From: Cyanobacteria bacterium UBA11370
Lineage (GTDB): Bacteria > Cyanobacteriota > Cyanobacteriia > Cyanobacteriales > Coleofasciculaceae
DNA: 5,938 bases
Assembly (NCBI GenBank): GCA_003486645.1
Contig: DNGI01000123.1
Coordinates: 23,851-29,788 of the forward strand
Direction of reading: 5' to 3'
The number at the start of each line of letters is the position of its first letter. Positions within the stretch are counted from its first letter, which is position 1. Shown here piece by piece: positions 1 through 5,890 of the stretch. Position numbers and translations under genes: made by a program. Under the pieces are notes generated by a model, which saw nothing but the letters and a program-made list of their open reading frames with translations, was not told where the DNA came from and did no database searches.

Positions 1-38
1 GACTATCGTCCCGCTACGCTAACACCCACTCAAAACTT

Positions 39-908
39 TCAATTATCCGGGGATTGACTAGAACCATTTCCTGGATTAACACCAATAGGACTTTCAGGAG
101 TTGACAACAAATCCGTCATCGCTTCTGTTAATGCCTTCGGGTCCATGAATACAACTTTGGAATTAGGACTTTCTCCCAATTTTTGATTAGCATCTACATA
201 TTGTTGAGCAATTAAATACTGTAAAACTTGCCGACTATTGGGTTGTTCTAATATTGCCTTTGAAATCATTGCGATTGATTCAACAGTACCTTCTGCCTTA
301 GCGATCGCCGCTTTTTTCTCACCTTCTGCCCTCGCAATTGCCGCTTTTTTCTCGCTTTCAGCTTCCCGTTCCTTCTCCAAGGATTCTATAACCGTCTTTG
401 GCAGTGTAATCTCTTGTACTTCTACCCGGATCACTTCAATTCCCCAACTATCTGCGGCTTCTTTTAGCTGATTTAATAAATTCTTATTGAGCTGGGTTCT
501 AGAGGAAGAAGAATAGGTTTCATCTAATGGAAGGCTGCCAATCTCAGAGCGTAGAGTCGTTGTAACTAAGGTTTTAATCGAGTCCTGTACATCTTCGACA
601 TCATAATAAGCTTTATACAGATTGTTAATTCTCCAATATACAACAGCATTCACTTCTACAGAAATATTGTCTTTGGTAATTGCCTGCTGGGGTTCAATGT
701 CTAGAACCTGCTCCTTAGTTGTTTCTTCTACTGCAATCCGGTCGAGAAAAGGCACAATAAAGTTAAGCCCTGGATTGAGTGTTTTATTGTATTTTCCTAA
801 ACGTTCTACTAAGGCTTTATTCCCCTGATTGACAATTTTTGTTGAGCCGACTGTGTAGCCAACGATCACTAAAATCATCGGTGCAAGAATGGAAAGAAGA
901 GAATCCAT
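39..908 (-). CDS. SPFH-domain (stomatin/slipin-like) membrane protein
   Basis: This 289-residue protein belongs to the SPFH (stomatin/prohibitin/flotillin/HflK-C) superfamily, whose members form large ring-shaped membrane assemblies. A single hydrophobic segment at about residues 4-22 should anchor it in the membrane. It is followed by the stomatin-type opening (VNQGNKALVERLGKY, then NPGLNFIVPFLD) and an SPFH domain to about residue 175, including AITKDNISVEVNAVVYWRI. The stretch around 176-210 is a charged, Ala/Glu/Lys-rich coiled coil with two copies of an 11-residue repeat (EKKAAIARAEG, EKKAAIAKAEG). The tail after about 265 is Ser/Pro/Asn-rich and probably disordered. Length fits bacterial stomatin-like proteins. 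The ATG start keeps the membrane anchor at the very N-terminus; no clear Shine-Dalgarno precedes it. No NfeD-type partner or protease gene is in the window, though the downstream side is cut off. Family is confident; cellular role in cyanobacteria is not established from this sequence. Confidence 0.93.
   Translation of the reverse strand: MDSLLSILAPMILVIVGYTVGSTKIVNQGNKALVERLGKYNKTLNPGLNFIVPFLDRIAVEETTKEQVLDIEPQQAITKDNISVEVNAVVYWRINNLYKAYYDVEDVQDSIKTLVTTTLRSEIGSLPLDETYSSSSRTQLNKNLLNQLKEAADSWGIEVIRVEVQEITLPKTVIESLEKEREAESEKKAAIARAEGEKKAAIAKAEGTVESIAMISKAILEQPNSRQVLQYLIAQQYVDANQKLGESPNSKVVFMDPKALTEAMTDLLSTPESPIGVNPGNGSSQSPDN
289..354 (-). repeat. 33-bp tandem duplication inside the SPFH gene
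   Basis: Two head-to-tail 33-bp units (289-321 and 322-354) match at 28 of 33 positions by my reading. They encode the 11-residue repeats ending in Gly196 and Gly207 of the stomatin-like protein. Eleven-residue (hendecad) periodicity suits a right-handed or straight coiled coil, as expected in the SPFH C-terminal helix. Three of the five differences leave the amino acid unchanged or swap Lys for Arg, consistent with a duplication kept under protein-level selection. Confidence 0.75.
301..308. repeat. HIP1 palindrome (first of six)
   Basis: GCGATCGC is seen here and at 1564-1571, 2951-2958, 3509-3516, 4271-4278 and 5267-5274, all inside coding sequence. About one per kilobase is far above chance for an 8-mer and is the known signature of many cyanobacterial chromosomes. 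It supports native, not recently acquired, origin for all four larger genes, since each contains at least one copy. Confidence 0.9.
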
Positions 909-941
909 AGGTTTGTGTACTTGTGCTAAAAGGTTAAATAA

Positions 942-971
942 TTGACAGGCGTAATGGCTTTAATCTTACAG
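942..971 (+). promoter_or_regulatory. rluE: Possible promoter of rluE
   Basis: A perfect -35-like TTGACA lies at 942-947 in the divergent gap and is followed after 18 bases by a poor -10-like TTACAG at 966-971. A better -10-like hexamer, TACAAT, sits at 981-986 but has no good -35 at the usual spacing. Only the hexamers are seen; that they work as a promoter is inference. Confidence 0.25.
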
Positions 972-1044
972 AGATCCCTCTACAATAGCTTAATGAGAAA
1001 CACTTAGGCAAATCAAGCTCGATTGAATCATTCACTATCCAAGT

Positions 1045-1653
1045 GTGTACAGATACCTCTTGTTTTACAAACCCTACAACGTCTTAAGCCAATTCACTGA
1101 TCAAGAGTTCAGTAGAATTAAAGGAAGCAGTGGCATTCCTCTTGAGGCGCGGGGTACGCTCAAAGATTATATCTCGGTGCCGTCGGTTTATCCCGTCGGG
1201 CGGCTTGACCAAGACAGTGAAGGATTGCTGCTGTTAACCAACAACGGACGCTTACAGCACCAACTGAGTGATCCCCAATTTCAACATCCCCGCACATACT
1301 GGGTGCAAGTAGAGCGAATTCCGGATGAAGCGGCTCTGAGCCAATTACGGAGCGGTGTAGTGATTCACAATTATCGCACGCGACCTGCCTTGGTACAGAG
1401 ATTATTAGAAGAACCGCCCTTACCGCCTCGCCAACCCCCTGTACGCTTTCGTAAGACCGTCCCAACCTCTTGGTTAGAAATAACCTTGACCGAGGGAAGG
1501 AATCGCCAAGTCAGACGAATGACAGCGGCTGTAGGGTTTCCGACCTTGCGACTCGTGCGGATTGCGATCGCGCACCTGCGTGTGGATGGTTTAGAGCCTG
1601 GTCAGTGGCGGGAGCTAACCTCAGAAGAACTTGCACCTCTACATCAGTTATAA
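1045..1653 (+). CDS. rluE: 23S rRNA pseudouridine synthase, RluE type
   Basis: This 202-residue enzyme of the RsuA/RluB/E/F family should convert a specific uridine of 23S rRNA to pseudouridine; E. coli RluE acts on U2457. Visible motifs are [11 protein letters not shown] near the N-terminus (residues 7-17), the catalytic motif [17 protein letters not shown] with catalytic Asp55, the block PPVRFRK..PTSWLEI (about 130-146), and the C-terminal [21 protein letters not shown] (from Glu150). The PTSWL block and the Met-Thr-Ala-x-Val-Gly segment match RluE better than RsuA or RluB. Like RluE it has no N-terminal S4 RNA-binding domain. A roughly ten-residue insertion (about 22-32, [11 protein letters not shown]) lies before the catalytic region compared with E. 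coli as I remember it. The start must be GTG at 1045: an in-frame stop at 1024-1026 leaves no earlier ATG or GTG. No strong Shine-Dalgarno is visible. The specific rRNA target in this organism is inferred from E. coli. Confidence 0.92.
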   Translation: MYRYLLFYKPYNVLSQFTDQEFSRIKGSSGIPLEARGTLKDYISVPSVYPVGRLDQDSEGLLLLTNNGRLQHQLSDPQFQHPRTYWVQVERIPDEAALSQLRSGVVIHNYRTRPALVQRLLEEPPLPPRQPPVRFRKTVPTSWLEITLTEGRNRQVRRMTAAVGFPTLRLVRIAIAHLRVDGLEPGQWRELTSEELAPLHQL

Positions 1654-1692
1654 CAGACAAAGCGGCAACCTCTTTTGAGTAACGTGGCAAAC

Positions 1693-1714
1693 TAGATGGC
1701 AGCTAGCTCATCTA
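1693..1714. other. Inverted repeat between rluE and the phosphatase gene
   Basis: TAGATG (1693-1698) and CATCTA (1709-1714) are perfect inverted arms around the self-complementary AGCTAGCT (1701-1708), with an unpaired GC at 1699-1700. It lies 40 bases after the rluE stop and 43 bases before the phosphatase start. No T-run follows, so it does not look like an intrinsic terminator. A dimeric-repressor operator or a transcript hairpin are both possible; neither is shown. Confidence 0.4.
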
Positions 1715-1756
1715 CCCAACTTTAGAAATCCGGCGAGGAATTGAGGAAGTTCCATT

Positions 1757-3970
1757 ATGTTGATTTGTCCCCAGTGTCAGTTTGAAAACCCCAATACCAA
1801 TAACTTTTGTCAAAAATGTGGAACTTCCTTAACCCACAAAACCTGTGAGGAATGCAGCACTCAAGTCCCGATTCAGGAAGAAATATGCCACAATTGCGGT
1901 GCATTTACAGGAACAGTTTGGTGGGCAATTATTTCTCAGGAGCCAGATGCTGTATTCCTCTCAACAAACGCTGTAGACATTGCCGAGGACACATCCCCAC
2001 AGCCAGTGGAGATAGGGGTTGACAGCGAATCCTCTCAACCGGAAACGTTGCCCGCGACAGCCTCAGTATCCAATACTTCCTCAGATTCCTCAAGCCTTGA
2101 GTCCGATAACTTAGAGACGGCTCAATCCCCAACGTCAATTGAGCCGTCTTCCGATCAAGTTCAGGTGCAGACTACTGAAGTATCGAAGATAGGGAACCAG
2201 CCAGAGCAAGAGCAGGAAAAAAACTTTACTCCCTCAACGATAGACTCATCCTTGAGTCCCACAGCTACCTATCTAGACCCCCAACAACGTTACCGACTGC
2301 TAGAGCCTCTGAGCCAGAAAAAACCAGCTATGGGTCAAGAGAGCAACTACGGCACATCAGTCCGGGTGTTGGACTGTCAACCTTTCCAGAAGTCATTATT
2401 ACAAGCCCTTATGGAGCAACAAACAGGAGATTCCCAGCCCCAATCCTCAAATATCCTTGGCATTCCCGGCAGCGCTCAACCTTATATAGCGCTTAAGGAA
2501 TACTTAACCCTCAAGGAATCCTATCACGCGATTATCCCCGACGTTCATGATGCTTGGCAGCAGGATGGAGAGTCCGTCCTATTGCTAGAAGACCGCTCTG
2601 GGTGGCCCCTACTGAGTGATTTGTGGGGCAATGAAGAAATTCCGACCTTACAGATCCTATCCTGGCTCGGCGAAATGGCTCAACTTTGGGAAGCCTTAGA
2701 ACCCTGGCATTGCCGTCAGAGTCTGTTAGAGGTGACGAATTTGCGGGTCGATAAATATGGCGTGCTGTGTCTGGAACGCCTTTATCCAGACCCCGAAGAC
2801 CAACCCCTCACCCTAGAGGATTTAGGTCAAATGTGGCGGCGGTTATTTAGCCAATCCCAGCGAACTCAACTCACATCCTTGGGAGATGTCTTCCGCCAGC
2901 TATGTACAGGCGAGATTACCACCCTTGAGGAACTGCGATTCCACTTAGAAGCGATCGCCCAAACCGAACAATTTACGAACGACCAAGAAGACGTTCCCGT
3001 CGCCGCAGAAAGTTCACCCCCCATCGCTGAAGCTAGCGCGGTTCGGCAATCTCCGACAAATGAGGTTCACCCAACTCCCACGGAAGGAGGAGAGCTACCC
3101 CCAACTGTAATTTTACCCATGCAGTTGTTGAGTTTGGATGACGCAGGTGCGACAGATATCGGGTATCAACGTCCTCATAATGAGGACTGCTTCGGTGTCC
3201 AGACCCGGGTTAACAAGCTCGAAACTCCTATGGGTCGCTCCTTAGAGGCTCGCGGTCTCTATATTCTCTGTGATGGCATGGGAGGACACTCCGGTGGGGA
3301 AGTAGCGAGTTCAATGGCGGTTGAGACGCTCAAGCACTATTTTCAAGAGAATTGGCACGACGACCAATTACCCTCAGAAGAGACGATCCGCAAGGCAGTC
3401 CATGCCGCTAATCAGGCGATTTACGATGTTAACCAAGAAAAGGCGCGGTCTGGCAGTGGTCGGATGGGCACTACTCTGGTGATGATGTTGGTTCAGAATA
3501 CGAATGCCGCGATCGCTCATGTTGGAGATAGCCGCCTCTATCGGTTAACTCGCAAACGCGGTTTAGAGCAACTGACGGTAGACCATGAAGTCGGTCAACG
3601 AGAAATTAACCGGGGAGTTGATCCGGAGATCGCCTATTCCCGTCCCGATGCTCACCAACTGACACAAGCCTTGGGTCCACGGAATGAGCAGTTTGTCAAT
3701 CCTGATGTCCAGTTTTTTGAGCTGAATGAAGATACTTTATTTGTTCTGTGTTCTGATGGTCTGTCGGATAATGAACTAGTAGAAGATCACTGGCAAACTC
3801 ACCTTGCCCCCTTACTTAGTTCCCGTGCCAACCTCGATCAGGGTATTCTACAGTTAATCGATCTGGCTAATGAGCATAATGGTCACGATAACATCACTGC
3901 CATACTCATCCGGGTAAAGGTACGACCCAACTTTGAGCAACAGCATTGGGGATTGGGTATGGGTCATTAG
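1757..3970 (+). CDS. PP2C Ser/Thr phosphatase with zinc ribbons and pseudokinase-like region
   Basis: A 737-residue cytoplasmic protein that should dephosphorylate phospho-Ser/Thr proteins. Order: (1) double zinc ribbon, residues 1-48, with Cys4/7/18/21 and Cys30/33/44/47; (2) Ser/Thr/Gln/Glu-rich linker, about 70-170; (3) a kinase-like region, about 175-400, containing RYRLLEPL (178), IALKEYL with Lys247 where the beta-3 lysine would be, and a hinge-like LLLEDRSGWPL (275-285), but lacking HRD and DFG; (4) a second linker, about 402-453; (5) a PP2C/PPM domain, about 455-728. The PP2C metal and catalytic motifs are intact: RPHNED (472-477), DGMGGH (506-511), GDSRLY (590-595), SDG with Asp667, and GHDN (709-712). 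The ATG is preceded by GAGGAAG at 1743-1749. The last seven codons lie in a heptamer repeat array. It is followed after 125 bp by an FHA kinase gene, suggesting opposing functions. The phosphatase call is firm; the pseudokinase reading is inference by motif alignment. Confidence 0.93.
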   Translation: MLICPQCQFENPNTNNFCQKCGTSLTHKTCEECSTQVPIQEEICHNCGAFTGTVWWAIISQEPDAVFLSTNAVDIAEDTSPQPVEIGVDSESSQPETLPATASVSNTSSDSSSLESDNLETAQSPTSIEPSSDQVQVQTTEVSKIGNQPEQEQEKNFTPSTIDSSLSPTATYLDPQQRYRLLEPLSQKKPAMGQESNYGTSVRVLDCQPFQKSLLQALMEQQTGDSQPQSSNILGIPGSAQPYIALKEYLTLKESYHAIIPDVHDAWQQDGESVLLLEDRSGWPLLSDLWGNEEIPTLQILSWLGEMAQLWEALEPWHCRQSLLEVTNLRVDKYGVLCLERLYPDPEDQPLTLEDLGQMWRRLFSQSQRTQLTSLGDVFRQLCTGEITTLEELRFHLEAIAQTEQFTNDQEDVPVAAESSPPIAEASAVRQSPTNEVHPTPTEGGELPPTVILPMQLLSLDDAGATDIGYQRPHNEDCFGVQTRVNKLETPMGRSLEARGLYILCDGMGGHSGGEVASSMAVETLKHYFQENWHDDQLPSEETIRKAVHAANQAIYDVNQEKARSGSGRMGTTLVMMLVQNTNAAIAHVGDSRLYRLTRKRGLEQLTVDHEVGQREINRGVDPEIAYSRPDAHQLTQALGPRNEQFVNPDVQFFELNEDTLFVLCSDGLSDNELVEDHWQTHLAPLLSSRANLDQGILQLIDLANEHNGHDNITAILIRVKVRPNFEQQHWGLGMGH

Positions 3971-3994
3971 GTATTAGTCAGTGGTGATTAGGCA
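3946..3994. repeat. Degenerate heptamer array overlapping phosphatase stop codon
   Basis: Seven consecutive 7-base units run from 3946 to 3994, for example TTGGGGA, TTGGGTA, TTAGGTA, TTAGTCA and TTAGGCA. The first three units encode the final residues WGLGMGH of the phosphatase, and the stop TAG (3968-3970) lies in the fourth. This resembles the short tandemly repeated repetitive (STRR) heptamers described in cyanobacteria. Its reverse complement (units like TGACTAA, TGCCTAA) matches the arrays at 4072 and 5394, so it is inverted relative to them. Confidence 0.65.
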
Positions 3995-4003
3995 GATGTA
4001 CAA

Positions 4004-4060
4004 AAAACAACTTCGCTGTTTTGCCTATGTTTTTTAACGCCAAACCTGCGAAGTTATTTT
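4004..4060 (+). terminator. Possible terminator or attenuator hairpin between phosphatase and kinase
   Basis: Arms 4004-4016 and 4048-4060 pair at 12 of 13 positions around a core AACTTCGC / GCGAAGTT, with one C/A mismatch. The 31-base loop contains a further possible GTTTTG/CAAAC pairing. The left arm is preceded by an A-run and the right arm ends in TTATTTTG, so it could act in either direction. The A/T-rich outer part and interrupted T-run make it a weak intrinsic terminator. If active it would reduce read-through from the phosphatase into the kinase. Confidence 0.45.
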
Positions 4061-4071
4061 GATACAAGCCC

Positions 4072-4106
4072 TTAACTAAGGATTAAGGACTGAGGATGAT
4101 GGTCAC
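4072..4106. repeat. Degenerate heptamer array forming the kinase translation start
   Basis: Five 7-base units run from 4072 to 4106, with the central three reading AGGATTA, AGGACTG and AGGATGA (4079-4099). They supply both the AGGA Shine-Dalgarno-like sequences and the ATG start codon of the downstream kinase. The units share orientation and sequence with the array at 5394-5470 (compare GCACTAA, GGATCAA). Confidence 0.55.
4085..4095 (+). promoter_or_regulatory. Ribosome-binding site of the kinase gene
   Basis: AAGGA at 4085-4089 is 6 bases before ATG 4096 and 9 bases before the next in-frame ATG at 4099. The closer GAGG at 4092-4095 abuts the first ATG and is too near to serve it. The spacing slightly favours the second ATG, so the protein may begin at Met2 (407 residues); the sequence alone cannot decide. 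Confidence 0.5.
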
Positions 4107-5322
4107 ACTGACCCTTTTACACCCCCAGGCATCCACCCCCTTACAGCAGTGGAATTTCCAGAGTCAGTCCACCATTCGGATTGGACGCTCTCCGGATAAC
4201 GACGTGATTCTCAACAACCCTTTAGTATCCCGGTATCACCTGGAACTCAGGGCAACGCCTGCTAAATCGGGCGATCGCTGGCAATTGGTCAATCAGGGAA
4301 CCAACGGCACGTTTCTCAATGGGGTTTTAGTGTCACGAGGGTTAGTACCCAATGACGCTCTGATCCGGTTAGCACGAGAGGGACCGATGCTGAAATTCCA
4401 AATTCACTCCCCTCCTCCTACGAGTTCAGAACGGGTTATATCCCCTCCTGAAGTTAAGGGTTGTGACCATAAGGGCAACCCTCCAGGTAACTTGTTCTGT
4501 ATTCACTGCGGTGAACCCCTAGTACCCGTCCAGGGAGTCATCCGCGACTATCAAGTGTTACGGACTCTGGGACAAGGGGGGATGGGTACGACCTATTTGG
4601 CTTGGGACAAAATGGGCAAGAGTCGGGGACATTCTAACCTACTGGTACTGAAGGAAATGAATGCCGATATGGCTCAAATTTCCAAAGCCCAAGAACTCTT
4701 TGAACGAGAAGCTCGTACCCTTAAAGCCTTAAATCATCCGGGTATTCCCCAGTATTATGACTTTTTTGTCGAAGGGGGCAAGAAATATTTGGCAATGGCG
4801 CTGATTCACGGTCAGGATTTAGAGCAGCGAATTCTTCACTGTGGTCCTGTTGCGCCACCGCAGGCGATAGAGTGGATGATCCAGACCTGTGACATTCTAG
4901 AGTACATCCACTCCTGCGATCCCCCGCTGATCCACCGAGATATTAAACCTGCCAATCTCATGGTGCGCCATCGGGATAACGGGATCGTTGTGTTAGACTT
5001 TGGCGCGGTGAAAGAGATTGGTACGGTTCCAGGAACCCGAATTGGTGCAGAAGGGTATAGCGCCCCTGAACAAGACCGAGGAACGCCTGTTACCCAATCT
5101 GATCTTTATGCGATTGGACCAACCTTAATTTTTCTGCTCACGGGGATCACTCCCCTCAAATTTTATCGGCGGCGCAGTTTAGGATATGGTTTTGACCTAT
5201 CCACCATACCGACCATTACTCCCCCATTACGGGCAGTGATTGAGCGGGTTTGTGAAATTAAGGTTAGCGATCGCTACCAAAGCGCCAAAGAATTATCTCA
5301 AGCCTTAGCCGCTTGCCGTTAG
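4096..5322 (+). CDS. FHA domain / zinc ribbon Ser/Thr protein kinase
   Basis: A 408-residue soluble protein kinase of the bacterial Hanks (PknB-like) type with an N-terminal phosphothreonine-reading module. The FHA domain spans about residues 3-103 with GRSPDND (Gly30, Arg31), VSRYH (Ser45, His48) and TNGTFLNG (Asn70, Asn75). A short ribbon-like motif follows with Cys123, His125, Cys135 and Cys138. The kinase domain runs from about 152 to the end and is catalytically complete: GQGGMG loop (159-164), Lys186 in VLKE, helix-C Glu205, HRDIKPAN with Asp282 and Asn287, DFG at 301-303, APE at 323-325 and DLYAIG. It ends right after the last kinase helices (SDRYQSAKEL), with no transmembrane segment or sensor domain, unlike PknB. 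It lies in the same direction after a PP2C phosphatase gene and may be its opponent; a hairpin in the gap and its own RBS suggest at least partly separate control. Substrates are unknown. Confidence 0.95.
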   Translation: MMVTLTLLHPQASTPLQQWNFQSQSTIRIGRSPDNDVILNNPLVSRYHLELRATPAKSGDRWQLVNQGTNGTFLNGVLVSRGLVPNDALIRLAREGPMLKFQIHSPPPTSSERVISPPEVKGCDHKGNPPGNLFCIHCGEPLVPVQGVIRDYQVLRTLGQGGMGTTYLAWDKMGKSRGHSNLLVLKEMNADMAQISKAQELFEREARTLKALNHPGIPQYYDFFVEGGKKYLAMALIHGQDLEQRILHCGPVAPPQAIEWMIQTCDILEYIHSCDPPLIHRDIKPANLMVRHRDNGIVVLDFGAVKEIGTVPGTRIGAEGYSAPEQDRGTPVTQSDLYAIGPTLIFLLTGITPLKFYRRRSLGYGFDLSTIPTITPPLRAVIERVCEIKVSDRYQSAKELSQALAACR

Positions 5323-5393
5323 ACTGTTCCCGCACTTTTAACACTCCAACACCAAGTTAAGCTATGCCTGTTTGAGATCGGCTTTTAATCCTT

Positions 5394-5470
5394 TTGCCAA
5401 TGACTAAGCACTAAGGATCAATGACCACTGATGATTGATCACTAACCCCTAACCCAGGACAAATGACTAT
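5394..5470. repeat. Degenerate heptamer array after the kinase gene
   Basis: About eleven 7-base units run without a phase break from 5394 to 5470, including TGACTAA, GCACTAA, TGACCAC, TAACCCC, TAACCCA and TGACTAT. It fills the space between the convergent kinase and DUF4327-like genes and ends one base before the latter's stop codon. The pattern resembles cyanobacterial STRR heptamers. The remaining gap (5323-5393) shows no convincing terminator. Confidence 0.65.
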
Positions 5471-5471
5471 T

Positions 5472-5690
5472 TCATTCTTCGTCCCAAGCTTCTACCGCTA
5501 GTAGGTCGGCGATTGGATCTTGCATGGTAAAACCGAACTCGGTTAGTTCTTTTTTCCAAAAAGACCAATCATCACCATAGAGCAGCGCGATTTTCCAAAT
5601 GCTATCGCTGGGCTTAATAATTTTTGATTCCACCAGTGAATGCACCTGACGCTGCAACTTCACCATTGGGTGAGTAACTTGCTGAGTCAT
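5472..5690 (-). CDS. Small DUF4327-like cyanobacterial protein
   Basis: A 72-residue protein without signal peptide or membrane segment. The body MVKLQRQVHSLVESKIIKPS, then IWKIALLYGDDWSFWKKELTEFGF and a tail MQDPIADLLAVEAWDEE, matches my memory of the DUF4327 family of about 70-residue cyanobacterial proteins; this is recognition, not a database result. It is rich in Trp (4) and ends in an acidic tail. Predicted structure would be mostly helical. The ATG at 5690 gives the expected family length; Met9 is an alternative start. Upstream TTGAAAG is at best a weak, too-close Shine-Dalgarno. It converges on the kinase gene. Function is unknown, and no neighbour suggests one. Confidence 0.82.
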   Translation of the reverse strand: MTQQVTHPMVKLQRQVHSLVESKIIKPSDSIWKIALLYGDDWSFWKKELTEFGFTMQDPIADLLAVEAWDEE

Positions 5691-5737
5691 ACTTTCAATT
5701 ACTTTTGAAATAACTTTTACAAATCCTTGAACTTAGA

Positions 5738-5793
5738 TGCTTCCTGATTTTTTGATTTTGCCGGTTCGTAGAGTTCTGGACGGCAAGGAAGCA
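5738..5793 (-). other. Two-part stem-loop upstream of the DUF4327-like gene
   Basis: TGCTTCCT (5738-5745) pairs with AGGAAGCA (5786-5793), and TTGCCG (5758-5763) pairs with CGGCAA (5781-5786) around a 17-base loop. The two stems share A5786 and are separated by a one-sided internal loop of about 12 A/T-rich bases. Read on the minus strand it would fall in the 5' leader or promoter of the DUF4327-like gene, 48 bases before its start. Role unknown. Confidence 0.35.
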
Positions 5794-5890
5794 GTCATAT
5801 ATTCTTGTAGCGCATAACAGGACATTTATGCAAGCCACTTTTTGAAAATGTACGGAAATCACTACACAAACTCAGCCGAAGTAACCCATC

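Noticed and set aside
238..471. 77-codon open frame opposite the SPFH coiled coil
   Set aside because: Its Ala/Phe/Ser repeats are just the complement of the 33-bp coding repeat.
1160..1465. 101-codon open frame opposite rluE
   Set aside because: Lies wholly inside the well-supported rluE gene on the other strand and resembles no protein family.
1470..1682. 70-codon open frame overlapping the 3' end of rluE
   Set aside because: Frame-shifted shadow of the conserved [10 protein letters not shown] region; no RBS or recognisable protein.
5361..5388. Intrinsic terminator after the kinase (GCC...GGCTTTT)
   Set aside because: Only about three base pairs can form before the T-run; too weak to call.
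3946..5470. CRISPR array
   Set aside because: The repeats are 7 bases with no spacers, continuous and degenerate; no cas genes are present.
5761..5792. Possible tRNA T-arm (GGTTCG string)
   Set aside because: No matching acceptor, D or anticodon arms on either strand.
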